This document shows positions 51,323-62,777 of a DNA stretch of 64,000 bases, piece by piece; position 1 is the first letter of the stretch; each line of letters opens with the position of its first letter. The notes below the pieces were generated by a model. The model was given only the letters and a program-made list of their open reading frames with translations, made no database searches and was not told where the DNA came from. A program made the position numbers and the translations under genes. Origin of the DNA: Sclerotiophoma versabilis (Eukaryota > Ascomycota > Dothideomycetes > Pleosporales > Didymellaceae); NCBI GenBank assembly GCA_012274445.1, contig JAAROD010000026.1, positions 186,001 through 250,000 on the forward strand. Direction: 5' to 3'.

Positions 51323-53313
51323 ATCAGATGTCAATGCCCGTCAATTAGCTATGATGGAAGTGAGTTTTCTGGGTCTAACGAGCAGAGAAAATGATGATAC
51401 TTCAAGCTTCGTGAACCGAGTCCCCCAAGCCAACATCTCGTAGCCGGTTTTACACCGAAACAACTGTTCAAAGATATTCCACGAGTCTCTATCGGGCCTT
51501 CTTATGAGCTTGCTCAAATTCAACCATGCGGTGACTTGAAAAATACTGGCCCTGCAATGTGTGAGCCCCTTCAAATAGATCGCGTCTGAATCACGAAAAC
51601 AATTTAGTATTGTGAGATTTTTAAAGAGACTTTTAATGAACCTTCATACACAATTCACAAATATATTAAGCTAGGCGAATTAGTAAAATGACTGGTCTGT
51701 GAAGAATAGGAAGCTAATCTAGTGGTATAGCTAGCGTAGTGTACATTCACGTTATTGCATGATTGTTAGGTCTAGAAAGCGGACATGTTCGCCTGCAGAA
51801 TACGTACTGGGTCTCCGTTTAGTGGTAAGAGTGTGAATCAACATAAGCTGGCGGCTGGAGCGAGGTTATCTAGGAATTGGTCTACAGGAGAAATACTAGC
51901 TTTGCTAATATAGAATAGTAACTTTGCTATCCTTAGCAGCGAGCTTAGATTAGTTAGCTCTCTTACAACTATAGTGACATGAGATAGGTTAACTAGATAG
52001 AATATCATCAAGTTAGAAAGAAGCTAGGATTAGCTGTATATTGGAACTTAGACCTGCTCAGTTCCTTAGTTTTGAGCTTAATTTCGGCACATTCTACCAC
52101 CTGTTTAAAGTCAGGGACAAGAGTAGCGGTCGTTTTCGGCAAAGCAGCAGTTGTGATCGTACTATAGTATCTGGCATAAGCAGCCTAGGTGGAGAAGGCA
52201 TGGCAGGGGTACTCTTTGGGTGACGCGGAATTGCTCTCCTGTATTAATTCACTAAGTATAGACCGGTTATGTACATGATAAATTGCTAACCTCTCTTCAT
52301 GTGCCTTTACCACATGTCCTATAGGTGAAATACCATCAACGCCGAGCTCTGCTTACCTACAAAATAAAGCCGAACATCCCTGCTCCAAAACACTGCCAAT
52401 ACTAATTTTGCCAGATACCATAGTATATAAAAAACATGCCTCAGATTCTCCTAGTAGTTTCCGGCTAGATCCGAACTACGAGGCTGGAGAAAGCAAGACG
52501 AATTGGTTTGTAATGATGGGACTGGTCAATTGGCTGGCGCAGGAACAAGTGACAAACCGAGTAGTACTAAGAAAGTTTCAGCCATTCGTGTACTACATCT
52601 TATTCACCTTTTTGTCTTTCGCTAGGGTTCAAACACGTTGATATGGCTTTCTACAACGTCCTAATAGGCAATCTCTCTAGTGTAAGGAGCTGCAGCAACG
52701 AAACACACATGCGCTAATACGAAGAATCACGTTGACCGCGTCTGTGCGCGTAACGCTCGATCTCCAGAAACTATAAACTATCTTGACAGTCAGGATTTCC
52801 TCCATTGGGATCACTTCAAGATGAGCCTTGTCAAATCATCACCAATCCTGTACCAGCCTCGCGTGCGGTGAAAAGGGTCTGAATTCAAGTATGCATCGCA
52901 AAAAGTAGCGCTCTAGGGCTTTAACAAAACAATTTAATGTGCAGGAGGCGCAGGCACGAGAATTGCTACCTTACAATGTCTAGATAATTGAAATGCAGAA
53001 GACCTTAGGGAGTAAGCAGACACCATGCCAGACGTAAAGCAAAAGTCACTTTGGCAGACTGGCAATACCGGCTAAGGATGTTCTCTTCTGTTGTGGCTCA
53101 ACCGCTATGCAGCTGCGGCGCGTTTGTTTCTATATTGGTACAGCGCACCCTTCCAAGATACAAATCATCTATGATCTACTGTTGGCATGGTACATGGGTA
53201 TGTTCTAGCATACGTCTAGCCAGGGCGCGCGTGCTGACAACATGTGTGAGACCATCGATGTTGATGTGTCTATTTCTTTTTCATTATTAATTTTACTACG
53301 GTGCTTTTATTCC
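51323..53313. other. AT-rich gene-poor region
   Basis: About 2 kb with TA-rich segments (51640-52030) and many stops. Frames at 51341-51574 (minus) and 52408-52641 (plus) have no features. It ends at the 5S rRNA gene. It resembles the repeat debris at the left end of the window but is less extreme. Confidence 0.45.
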
Positions 53314-53432
53314 ACATACGACCATAGGACGTTGAAAACAAGGCTTCCCGTTCGCTCAGCCCTATTTAAGCAACGTACCGGCGGATTAGTAGTTAGGTGG
53401 GTGACCACTAGCGAATACCCGCTGTTGTATGT
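53314..53432 (+). rRNA. 5S ribosomal RNA gene (dispersed copy)
   Basis: A 119-base stretch starting ACATACGACCATAGG and ending GCTGTTGTATGT, the canonical fungal 5S termini, which pair with each other as helix I. The internal order AAAACAAGGCTTCCCGTTCG, CTCAGCCCTATTTAAGCAA and GGTGGGTGACCACTAGCGAA matches the 5S loops and the pol III internal control region. Compared with the common ascomycete sequence it has several transitions, but GACGTTG and CAACGT still pair, so helix II is retained by compensating changes. A T-rich run (GTTTTATTTTTTTCC) follows as pol III terminator. Likely a functional or recently functional variant; the truncated copy at 3248-3362 is on the opposite strand. Confidence 0.88.
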
Positions 53433-54330
53433 TTTATTTTTTTCCTTTTCGCCATCACTTATCTTACATCTTTCTGCATGCCCCTCCAACGACCGGTTCC
53501 GGTCCCTGTGACAGCATGCATTCCACTATAACTTCACTTGCCGCAAAGCGCGATCTTTAAGAACGATTACTACCCCTCAAAAAAGTTGGCAAATCTTCTC
53601 CTCGTCCTTGCTCTCCTTGCCCGCACCCTAAGGATCCTCTCCGTCTTCGCTCTCCGTCGTATTCACTGTGTTCGTCATCGTTCAACCCCCCCAAGTTTGT
53701 CCTTCCCCTCCTTCTTTCGGCCATGACGTGAGCTTGTCCGCTACTGCATGAACAGTCTTCTGATCTAAGTTTCCTTCTTCACGCAGCACTTCTATCCGCC
53801 GTGTCTCTGCTTGCATCATAACGGCCGGTCGGTAAATAAGAAAATGAACTGGGCTCAGTTTCTCCAGAATCCAGCAACTTACAACATGGCCGCGAAGAGG
53901 GTCTGTTCCAGCGGCCTGGTTGTGTTCTTGACGAAGAACTGCAAGTGGAACAAGGCCCTTATTACTGATTATGTATGCAATCTATACGTCGAAAAGAAAC
54001 AATCACGTCTTAGACTTGTAGGACTGGACAGAGAAGAAGACTGCGTTGCGTCGTGGCACCCATCTCCCACTGCACGGTCCGGCGAGGCTTCCTACACGGA
54101 AGCAGAATACTGGGTGAGATTGGAGCATGTATGCAGGACGCAAAAGGCGGTTGGAGGAGCATCAAGAATACCTCTCTCTCTCACCTGGAACGTTGACTCA
54201 GTGACTGACTGTTCAAGGCAATGGCACAGTTTTCTTAGTGAAGCAGTTTACTTTTAGCGCCTTTGCAGCGTAACCTTTTCACCCACACGACACACCTTTC
54301 TTTGATATTATAACAATATACACAGCAATT
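53433..54330. other. Intergenic region
   Basis: About 0.9 kb. Starts with the 5S T-run terminator. A 148-codon plus frame (53811-54257, MHHNGRSVNKKMNWAQFLQN) is open but unrecognised and has no supporting context. Confidence 0.35.
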
Positions 54331-55010
54331 GTGACCAATGACCAAGAACCTCCACGCCCCAAAAACCAGAGCCTCCAGCCAAGCCAGTACCGAGACGGCG
54401 AAGAAGATGAGGGCGATAGGGAGCGCCTTCCGCTACCGCCGCGCAAGTGCAAGCGACAGACCTCACCAGCAAGCCATCCGCTAGACCTTCCACCTTCTGT
54501 CCCACCAAAGAATTCTCTGCCGCCAATGTTGCCGCCTGGAGTCTGGTGACCATCTCCAGTCTTGGTATTATTCCCAGAGGCTTTCTCAGGACGCCAAGCC
54601 GATAGTAAGTAGCTGCATCTACTAGGTGAAACGCGCACGCTCATAACGCATCAGGTTCATACCGACTAGATCTTATAACAAGAGAAGAGGCCCTTGCAGA
54701 TCTCAGCATGCAGACAACTCTGAACGGAGGAAAGCTACCCATGATCGCCTACATCCCTTCGCATCGAGCAGAACCTTACATCAATGTCAGAGAAGGTCCG
54801 TCTTCTTACCATAGGCAGCCAGCTTATCAGACCAGCATGGCCTTTCAAGGTCGTTGCTGGAAGTTAAAAATCAGGCAGTCGTGTAACGACCAGAGGGATT
54901 TTGTAGTCGAGCGTGAAGAGCACGGAGCACTGTGGGCTATGATCCACCGCTGGCTTGAACAAAGGAACCGCCTCCTAGAGGGCGTTTTTCTTGGGGAGAG
55001 AAATAGTTGA
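54331..55010 (+). CDS. Uncertain hypothetical gene or gene remnant
   Basis: Two frames look protein-like. 54331-54549 encodes a Pro/Asp-rich segment (QYRDGEEDEGDRERLPLPPR, PPSVPPKNSLPPMLPPG). After a possible intron (GTAAGT near 54604 to CAG at 54652) the frame through 54708-55010 encodes LITREEALADLSMQTTLNGG and EEHGALWAMIHRWLEQRNRL. A stop (TGG TGA at about 54550) and a frame change lie between them and cannot be removed by an acceptable intron, so either the gene is broken or only the second part is coding. No family recognised. It is convergent with the OPT transporter gene. Confidence 0.3.
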
Positions 55011-55281
55011 TTGGACTGCTGGTTCTGATGATAAGGCTAGGCTCTGGCAAAACACGGCTAGCAGGATGATAGTACCTCTGATTTGTGTGCGCCTGCGATT
55101 AATAGCAATTGAACCCCATGTTGAAGATGCTGCCACTATTTTTCGAATATTTGATTATTATGAGGTCCTACCTGGCTCATTGTGTATCTTGCAACTCCGG
55201 TTTGGAAGTCTTTCGTGTGCACCATATGGCTCTGTGCCAATCTAACGGGACTGGAGCTTTCTGGGCGAGTAACCGCATGCA

Positions 55282-58092
55282 TCAGGGACCAAATTTGAGC
55301 CCTTTACCCACCATCTTAAACGGACAAGACTTCCAGTCGCAGGTGTCCTGTGCAGCAATTAGCTCAGCACCAAGTTATGCGAGGACGAAACTCACCTGGT
55401 AAACCGTAGTGCCCCACCAACTAAACTGATCCGAAGCTTTCGTCCAGAAAACAGCGAAGAAGATGATGACCGCGGCTATAGCGATGGAGCTGTCGAGCGC
55501 CGCACTGAGCACAAACGTGTAGCGTTTCCACCAAAGTGTATACGTTCGCTTGATATAGATGCCAAAGATAAGACCAACAATCGCCCAGCTGCCGTAGTTC
55601 GTTCCCGACGCAGGAGGCAGGTAGTTCAGCCCTCCAAGTAGCAACGGTACGTGCGCATGTCTCCAGAAACTCTTCGGGTAGCGCCGTTTTAGTGCGAACA
55701 CTATAATTGGAAGCGCGAGACCAAGGATGAAGAAGTACAGTAGATTGTGATAAGTTGCGTTCGCAGAGAAGAAGCGGCGCGGACCTACAGCACCCCAGAT
55801 GGTGCTGGTGTTGAAATGGGTACGTGAAAATGGGCATGTGAATCCGTTCACGGCATCCTTGGTGCATACGCCGCTGATGTTCGTAAGTGCCCAGTTCAGA
55901 ACGCCGACTTGTGCCAGCGTTGCAATGCAAACAGCGACGAGCTGGACAATGAAAAGCTGACGCGGAGGAATCTAAATACATGTCAGCAACTCCGGAATTG
56001 AGAGGAATCGAGCGTGACTGACTCCGCAGTAAAGGCCAAGTTTGAAATCTTGAGAAAACTGCAACGCCTTGATACCGGAGACGTAGCCGAGATTGAAGAA
56101 CCAAATGTTCGCCAAAACGCGACCTTCCCAGACATATCCTGCAATAATTCTGCAAAAGATATCTATGTTGATCCTGAGATTCGTTGTGCCGTAGATTATA
56201 CCCAGCTGCAGCACAGTCAACACAATATCACTAATGATTCTACAGTAGACTAGAAACTCACTGGCACAAAAAAAATTGCAGCTATGGCAAAGGCCAGAAG
56301 TACGCCATACCAAGGGAGCTGCACTTTCCAGTACTCACAACAGAAGATGGCGAGGCCAAGTGATATGGCGGCTGTCACCCAATACCACCAAGTTGGTGTT
56401 TCAGCGTAGGCAGGTTGCCCTACAGCGTGCTTTGCTGCAGATGAACGGCGAGTAAATTTCATCGAGTGAACGGCACCCCAGAGTTGGTTTCTTTTCTCAA
56501 GCAGAAGCCAGATGAACAGTGATATAATAGTTGCGAAAGCAAGTCCGAATTGATTGAGCGCATATGTGACGGGTAGGTAGATCTAGTAATTCGTTAGAAC
56601 GATGTTCAAAAGAAGGCGTATCCAAGGCTACAGACGGTTGAGTATTCCTCGTACTTAAGAGGATCGAGTTGGAAACCATCTTGTTTGTTTATAACCTTGC
56701 TGACATTGTACACTTTACCGGTGTTGTCGTAGACCGAGTTGCTCTGAATAGGTAGGTAGGCTGAGTTCCACACGTTGGTGTAGTAGAGCGCAGGTGAGAC
56801 AATGTAGACCCAGAAGACCAGAGCTGCCAAAACATTCGCGATGGCCCAGGTAGGTACTACTAACGGCGAGCCAATGTATGCAATTTGAGACCCTGTATTC
56901 AATATTAGTAACATTACACTTGGTTGTTTAGAGCATTGGATCAGCCCTGGAGCCGTCGTGAACACGGCCCTAAAGCGAGACTTACAGTCGAACGTGACTG
57001 GAAGAAGACCTAGTCCACTTTTCATGCCAAATATCTGATTGACAACAGTGTTCTTGGGAGCAGCCCAGCATATAAAAGTGAAGTAACCCAGAGCAGGGAA
57101 GATGAAGTCGGGGAACCAATACCAGCAAAAAGAGATTGAAAAAGCGACAAGAAAGAAAGAGTATCTTGACATGCGGGATTTGTGCCTGAACAATCGTTAG
57201 ACCGTAGTCCAGACTATAGGCTTGGAGTGACTTACACTGACTCAGACTCGGCTTTCGAAGAGTGAAGAGCATGGTTGAGTGCTGTATTGGCGAAGACACC
57301 AGGCCATAACATGGAAGACGGATCAACAACGATAGACTTGCAAATTCCTGCGATTGAGAAGCCGTAGAGCAGCGTAGCCAGCGTTATCAGAAGCTCAAAC
57401 CCCCAGCCTGTTGGGAAGCCAAAGAAGACGCGCTGCTCGGTAAGAACATCAGCACTCAGTCGCGTCAAGAAGCTGAGATTAGCCATGACATAGATAAGAA
57501 TGTTCTCCTACAGAACGATGTTAGTTTTGGTTCGGAGTCTTGTGATATCATTGTACCTTTTGGTTGAAAGGGCCCGGATTCAGCTTCAGTTTCCAGCCGA
57601 GAATTGAAAGTGTCCAGTCTGGGATAGTCTTTTCCCACGTCTTCCCAATAGGAAAGGCTAGAAACTGAACCGCTGACTGTGTGAGCGAGATTGACGGAAA
57701 TCGTAGTGTGTATAGTGTGTTGAGACCACATCCCAAGAGCGTGAACGAGATTCCGATCACCCACATGCGAAGTGTCAGACAAGGCGCGGTAGGGTCGTCC
57801 ACATCCATGTTGATGCCTGCCGCTGAGAGTATTTCGCTTGCATCGTCGGGTTTGCTTTCTGCATCGTTCGCTTTCTCTCATCAGTTTCCGTGTATTGAAT
57901 GGAATGAGTATCCGTACACTTGTTGTTTGCATCACTATAAGTATCCTCAGCGACCGTCTCTTTGATTTTACTGTCGAGCAGCATTCTCGAAGACAAAAGA
58001 TCTGATAAAACTGACAGAGATTGATCATGAAGATTGATAAGATTACAGTGGTAAAGCTTGACTACTATAAGACTCAACGGCTTGTCCGGCAT
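55282..58092 (-). CDS. OPT-family oligopeptide transporter
   Basis: Proton-coupled oligopeptide transporter of the plasma membrane. Coding exons: upstream exon(s) to 57557, then 57236-57507, 56986-57185, 56636-56892, 56262-56582, 56023-56205, 55396-55971 and 55282-55347, with introns of 48-93 nt. Family landmarks: DVDDPTAPCLTLRMWVIG, TLLGCGLNTLYTLRFPSISL, LKLNPGPFNQKENIL, WYWFPDFIFPALGYFTFICW, TYALNQFGLAFATIISLF, FKLGLYCG-IPPRQLFIVQLV (split by an intron), and LLGGLNYLPPASGTNYGSWA, then WWGTTVYQ near the end. Two introns use GTC donors (GTCAGT, GTCTGT), unusual but required by frame. The 5' end is unresolved: the first exon frame (from ATG 58092 or 57988) joins the OPT frame only through a poorly defined junction near 57870-57945. 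Confidence 0.9.
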
Positions 58093-58602
58093 GCTAGTTT
58101 AGTTTCTGTTGCCGCAATCCCGTACTCGCCCCACCAGCGACGTGCATATAGATTTCCGGAACCCGTATAGTAAGAAATTCTGTTCAATCGGATCGTTGGT
58201 AAGAGAAGCTAACATGTGCGAAGGCGTCGAGAAAAATCGTAAGCGCGACTGTCTTCGGTATTCGGAAGAGTTCGGCGCTACTTTCGGCATTCATCGCTGC
58301 GGTTTCGGCAAAATTTCAAGAGAGAGCGCCCTAGAATCCATATATAATCCCGCATCTGTGCCACAGGGGTTGTTCGCTTTCATCTCGACCGAGACTGCAA
58401 AGCGTCCATCCTGCTATTCTCGCATAGTGCACTCTGACGGTCAGGCACGTGTTCAGAGCGAGCAATGACGTTCGCAACCTCGGAATTTGGGAAATCCCAC
58501 AACTTTCAGCCGTGGTAAATCCAATGTGGCAGCTGCCATGCTAGGTTATGGTTCTGCTTGTTGCCGAATCATGCGGGATTCGATCGTGAGACTGAATCTG
58601 AA
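58093..58602. other. Intergenic region upstream of the OPT gene
   Basis: 510 bp. A 119-codon plus frame (58109-58468) overlaps the expected OPT promoter and has no motifs. A TATATAA element lies near 58340 on the plus strand. Confidence 0.4.
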
Positions 58603-59490
58603 TCAGGTTGGCAAGAAACAAGATGTCAATTGACCAAGATCTTGTCCATCGACAGCAAAGTGCACGTTCTGCACACTCCGAAAAGCGACTCCCAAGGGTC
58701 CAACGTAGCTGGTGTATACGGCGCACTCATCCTCCCATGATTCTTGTAGGAACAATATTACCATAATCTTGAGCGATGCCACGAGCTCAAGTCTTCTTGC
58801 CTCTCCATTACCAGCGAACGGGTATTGATGAATGCTGCGGAACGAGTTCCACAAAGAGCGATGTTTTCCAAATAGAGACTTCAATCCGAGGCTTGACAGA
58901 GGTTTTGGGGATCCCATAATATTAACTTGGTCCAGTCGATTCGTCGTAGAGGCATCAAAGCGAAGTGTCTTTATCGCATGCGCGTCCTTAGAGCCGGGGT
59001 GGAAGCAAACATGGCGAATGTGTAAAAAGAGCTCGGCCAGAGGGTGCAGGGAAGTGTTTGTCCATTTGCGGCCCTGCAATATCGCCCAAAATGTGCGCGC
59101 GACATGTACCATGTATGGGTCATCCGCTCTGCTGAAGAACCGCAAGGACACATTGATTGTGTCAATCGGACCAGATACTCGTGAAGGGCAGCATGTCCAG
59201 GTGGGCCAAAGCTCATCGTTGACGACCATCACATCAAGCGAGCATGACAAACAGAGCAGCTCCAAACGGTTCTGCGTCTCATATCTGAGCTGAACATTGG
59301 TTCCGAGCAGCCCAGAAGCATTGTATGTCCCTGGTGATATGGTTGGCGGTCTCAACGCTCCTTGTCCAGTGGCGTGTTGTCTCGGCTGAACGTCATGCGC
59401 TGGATCCTGCGGAGGTTCCGTGCAGAACAAAATGACATGCTCGATGATCTGATCGCGAATCTCACGAGGTAAAGAGAGTAGGGAGTGCAT
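58603..59490 (-). CDS. F-box-like hypothetical protein, 295 aa
   Basis: Single exon from the ATG at 59488-59490. The N-terminus MHSLLSLPREIRDQIIEHVI is the short F-box-like motif of fungal proteins that start with LLxLPxEIRxxI. The remaining 270 residues show the loosely conserved beta/alpha pattern of the same group: RYETQNRLELLCLSCSLDVM, a WPTWTCCPSRV region, FHPGSKDAHAIKTLRFDAST and the closing VQNVHFAVDGQDL. No membrane segment or signal peptide. A role as an SCF ubiquitin-ligase adaptor is inferred only from the motif. Third F-box-like gene in the window, unlike the other two outside the motif. Confidence 0.65.
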   Translation of the reverse strand: MHSLLSLPREIRDQIIEHVILFCTEPPQDPAHDVQPRQHATGQGALRPPTISPGTYNASGLLGTNVQLRYETQNRLELLCLSCSLDVMVVNDELWPTWTCCPSRVSGPIDTINVSLRFFSRADDPYMVHVARTFWAILQGRKWTNTSLHPLAELFLHIRHVCFHPGSKDAHAIKTLRFDASTTNRLDQVNIMGSPKPLSSLGLKSLFGKHRSLWNSFRSIHQYPFAGNGEARRLELVASLKIMVILFLQESWEDECAVYTSYVGPLGVAFRSVQNVHFAVDGQDLGQLTSCFLPT

Positions 59491-60295
59491 GGAGACGTGT
59501 GTTGGCGTTCAGGTTTTGCCGCTAAGGATGAGAACCGCGCTAAAGGTGCTGACTAAAAATCTAGGCTACGTCACCACACACCTTCACCATCACACAATCA
59601 CACTTTTCTATACATGTATTAATTGTCAATTGCAACAGTCGCGCGTGCGCCTTGTTCGGTCTTAAATAGAAGCTGTCCCGGATAATGAGGTGCGAAGATC
59701 TCGGACACGGTTTGCGTAACGGAAGTTGAAATTACACATCATAACTACGAAAACCCGATTAGATCCCAGGGTTAGTTCTCTGAGCATACTACAGCACTGG
59801 CATAGTGCTTCTCCGGAGCCATCAATTGAGTGATGCATCTTACTCCTGGGCATTTTATGACGACAGACCCATCGTGCTTCAACACGATGCCTACATTACA
59901 GGTATCAACAGGGTACCTAGGTCAAATCCAGCCACAGTCATGTGCAAGGCATGCTTCGAAGTCAATACTGCGATCTTAAAACAGTCTAATGTTGCGGAAC
60001 CTAGCGGTAGAAGCCCAGAAACCTCACAACATGCACGCATGACGACGTACTATTTACGAAACGGTTTTGCTTTGCTATAGCTACCATGATTACATCCATG
60101 GAACATAAGATTTTACGTCAACCTAGATATGAAACGTTACAAATCGAAACGTTGTGGAGATTAGGACGCTGAGATTTCTAGCCTGGGTTGAATTTATGCA
60201 AAATACAACCAAAATGTAACGTAGGCAACGAAGACAACAGTCAGAAGGGGGCACTTTGGCAAACGCCCCTGAAAACACCGTCCGTGTATTCAGAT
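59491..60295. other. Intergenic region, no supported gene
   Basis: 805 bp between two minus-strand genes. Short frames without features. Confidence 0.4.
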
Positions 60296-61324
60296 CTAAC
60301 TCAGGATACTGGCAAAGAATGGTAGAGGGCAGAAGCCAAACATCCAAAGGCACCATATCATGTACATCTTACGGTCCAGCTTATTGTCGCTCTTATGGTA
60401 AGCCTGGAACGATATCACCAATAATGCTCCACCGAAGACCACGGGCAAAAAAGCAGTCTTCCAGCCGCCAGGAAAGAGGACCAAGGGGGTATATACCGAC
60501 CAGAAAGCCACAGTCATAAAGACTGTCCAGAGCGCCAGCTTTCGACCAAGCTCTGTGACTAGCGTGCGGCGCCCACAAGCTTTGTCACCAGCTTCATCGC
60601 GGAACTCTTGGCTTTGGATGGTGGTCATGAGGATGCCCAAGGTAATGATGGCGGCCCAATTCCACGCTGCAGAGCTCATGGCAACATCCGAGCCAATAGC
60701 AATGCTTAGTGCACCGCTGAAGTAGCACAAGAAGCCCGCACCGCAGAACAGGTTGCGGATGATGCCGAACTTGTTGCCGGCACCATAGTCGTTGTATGCA
60801 GTAATCAGACACACATAGACGACAAAGGTCGGCACGACATTGAACTGGTAACTCAGAGCGCTCGTGACGATATTGGCAACTGCCAGAAGCTTATCTGTCT
60901 GCTCGGACATCATTCGTCCAGATGGGATGGGCCTCCATGGCTTGTTGATTGAGTCTTCTACTACAGATCCCGAGCTGCGCTGGTTCTGCACGCAGAATTG
61001 GAGAATAACGAACCAGAGCCATGATGCAATTGAAGGTATGCGGCAGAGAATGCATGAGGGACATTGTGAGGGCAAATCTAGGATAGGGCCAGAGAGGGCA
61101 GCGAAGACGCCAAAGGCTGTGCCCGGGATGACGGTGTCGAGGATCTGATCGTATGTGAACAGAAACAGGGTTCGAGCATGGAAGCGAACATCGGTGCTGA
61201 CGTCGTTAACGGATATTCGGTATTTCGAGGAAGTCTCGGATCCATAGGCTACAAGGGTAGAGTGATGTTTCGTCTTCGGTTGAGTCCGCTCTTGATCCAT
61301 GGTCTCGTGCTTGACATAGGACAT
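60296..61324 (-). CDS. UbiA-superfamily membrane protein (prenyltransferase or UbiA-type terpene cyclase)
   Basis: Single exon, 342 residues, integral membrane. The chain starts with a polar tail, then about eight hydrophobic segments (LFLFTYDQILDTVIPGTAFG opening the first, later LWFVILQF, FVVYVCLITAYN, WAAIITLGILMTTI and LPVVFGGALLVISF). The first Asp-rich region reads SVVEDSINKPWRPIPSGRM, where the N/E-D-x-x-N-K-P-x-R-P-I form is typical of a fungal UbiA-like group; the second is FRDEAGDKACGRRT, a regular D-x3-D-x3-GR Mg-diphosphate motif. Fungal members include aromatic prenyltransferases of meroterpenoid pathways and the UbiA-type sesquiterpene cyclase of fumagillin biosynthesis (Fma-TC). 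No polyketide or terpene cluster is visible nearby. Start at 61322-61324 is a good ATG. Confidence 0.82.
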   Translation of the reverse strand: MSYVKHETMDQERTQPKTKHHSTLVAYGSETSSKYRISVNDVSTDVRFHARTLFLFTYDQILDTVIPGTAFGVFAALSGPILDLPSQCPSCILCRIPSIASWLWFVILQFCVQNQRSSGSVVEDSINKPWRPIPSGRMMSEQTDKLLAVANIVTSALSYQFNVVPTFVVYVCLITAYNDYGAGNKFGIIRNLFCGAGFLCYFSGALSIAIGSDVAMSSAAWNWAAIITLGILMTTIQSQEFRDEAGDKACGRRTLVTELGRKLALWTVFMTVAFWSVYTPLVLFPGGWKTAFLPVVFGGALLVISFQAYHKSDNKLDRKMYMIWCLWMFGFCPLPFFASILS

Positions 61325-62777
61325 CTTGATCGAGAATGTTGAAGAAATTGCTCCAGCTCTTTTTGTAGGAATGCCTTGACCAAAGTGTTAAGGGTGGACA
61401 AGAATTTCTCTGCGATATACCTGTTCCGCTTCTGGTTGAACTTCTATAACGGTCTTGGGAACAGACGATATTGACTGAATATTTATACGAGCAAGAAGTC
61501 CCTTTGTCGATGCACAAAGTAAGTCTATTGGGCATCCACTAGTGCACCAATACAATAGTCTCGATATTCGCATGAGTGGTGAAAAGCCGGGAGTGGAGTG
61601 AACTTTTCCTACGCCGAACCTGTAGACTTTGTAGCTACACTATGCAGCTTTGGGAGCAGTGCAGGTCTTAGATCATCCTCCAGGATTGAGAGTTGCTTTT
61701 GTCTGTAGGTTAACCACGTCCCTCAGAGCTCGAATCATAGGCCTGCTCTCATCCTTGAATTCAACGTTCTGAAAGTGGAACGCCTTAACGTTTTTTCTAA
61801 GTTCGTACCAATTATGTATAGATGTTCGACTACACGCCTGTCGGCATACATCAGTAGCCATGTGAGCTAAGGTCAAGATAATTAGCCAACTGAATACATC
61901 ACAGTGAACTGACGATCAGATTGCATCGAAACGGCCGTTTTGCCTGAATCTGCACGCTTAACTTAATGATAAACTTGCATCAATTGGTGGTTCTGCTAGA
62001 GGAACAGTAATTTACCAGTTTCCGACCACATGAAGACCAGTCAGAAGATACAACCCCATCCAGGATTTAGGATGAAGCACGTCAACCAACTGATATTCTC
62101 AGCTGTTCAATGCTGCAAACTTCTCATATAACGGGGCTCTTGGGCCTACGTTATGGTCATGCTCGCCGACTTGGGCGGCCACTCTTTGCTGGTGGATGAC
62201 TCCAATCCTCCACACCACTTCGTTACTTGCTCCCCCTACGTTCTCTGCTTCTTCTTTTGTGTTTTCTTGCTGTGGCGGGGGGCGGGGGGGGGGGGGGGGA
62301 TGCTAGTAGCGAGGCTTCTTTCGTTCTCAGCGGTCGATGTGATTGACGGCTAATTAAGTGGAGCTGGGCAAGAAACGCGTCTGGGTGTTCTCAAAATACC
62401 ATGACATGGCATCAGCCATCCTCCACCTGTGCACTTGAAATCAGGGAAGATGTGGTACTGAGGAGGCTTGCGAAGATTTGGTGGCTGGCCAGTCATCAAA
62501 TTTGACTGTTGCTACAGCAAATGTTATGACGGAACGGAGAGTGGGGAGAAAGAGATGCCGCAGGCATGAGGTGAAGATGCAAGATTGTTGACACAGGAAG
62601 TGTTATATCCGACAGTCCCTCATCTGTCTCCCGGTTGAGTATTTTCTATTTCGTTACGACACTAGACATTTGATAAAACCCACACCGTCCTTGTGGTTTC
62701 ACCTTACCGAAATGCGCTACGGCCACTACAAGAAGCCTTGCATAGTTCTCAAACACTTACTTGCTCAGATAGTTGTC
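61325..62777. other. Intergenic region with G-run
   Basis: About 1.45 kb without supported genes, between two minus-strand genes. It holds the G-rich tract at 62277-62299 (separate entry). Confidence 0.45.
62277..62299 (+). repeat. Homopolymeric G tract, G-quadruplex candidate
   Basis: Six G, one C, then sixteen G in a row. This is far above chance in this window and can fold as a G-quadruplex on the plus strand. It also is a likely place for assembly or polymerase slippage error. Confidence 0.85.
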
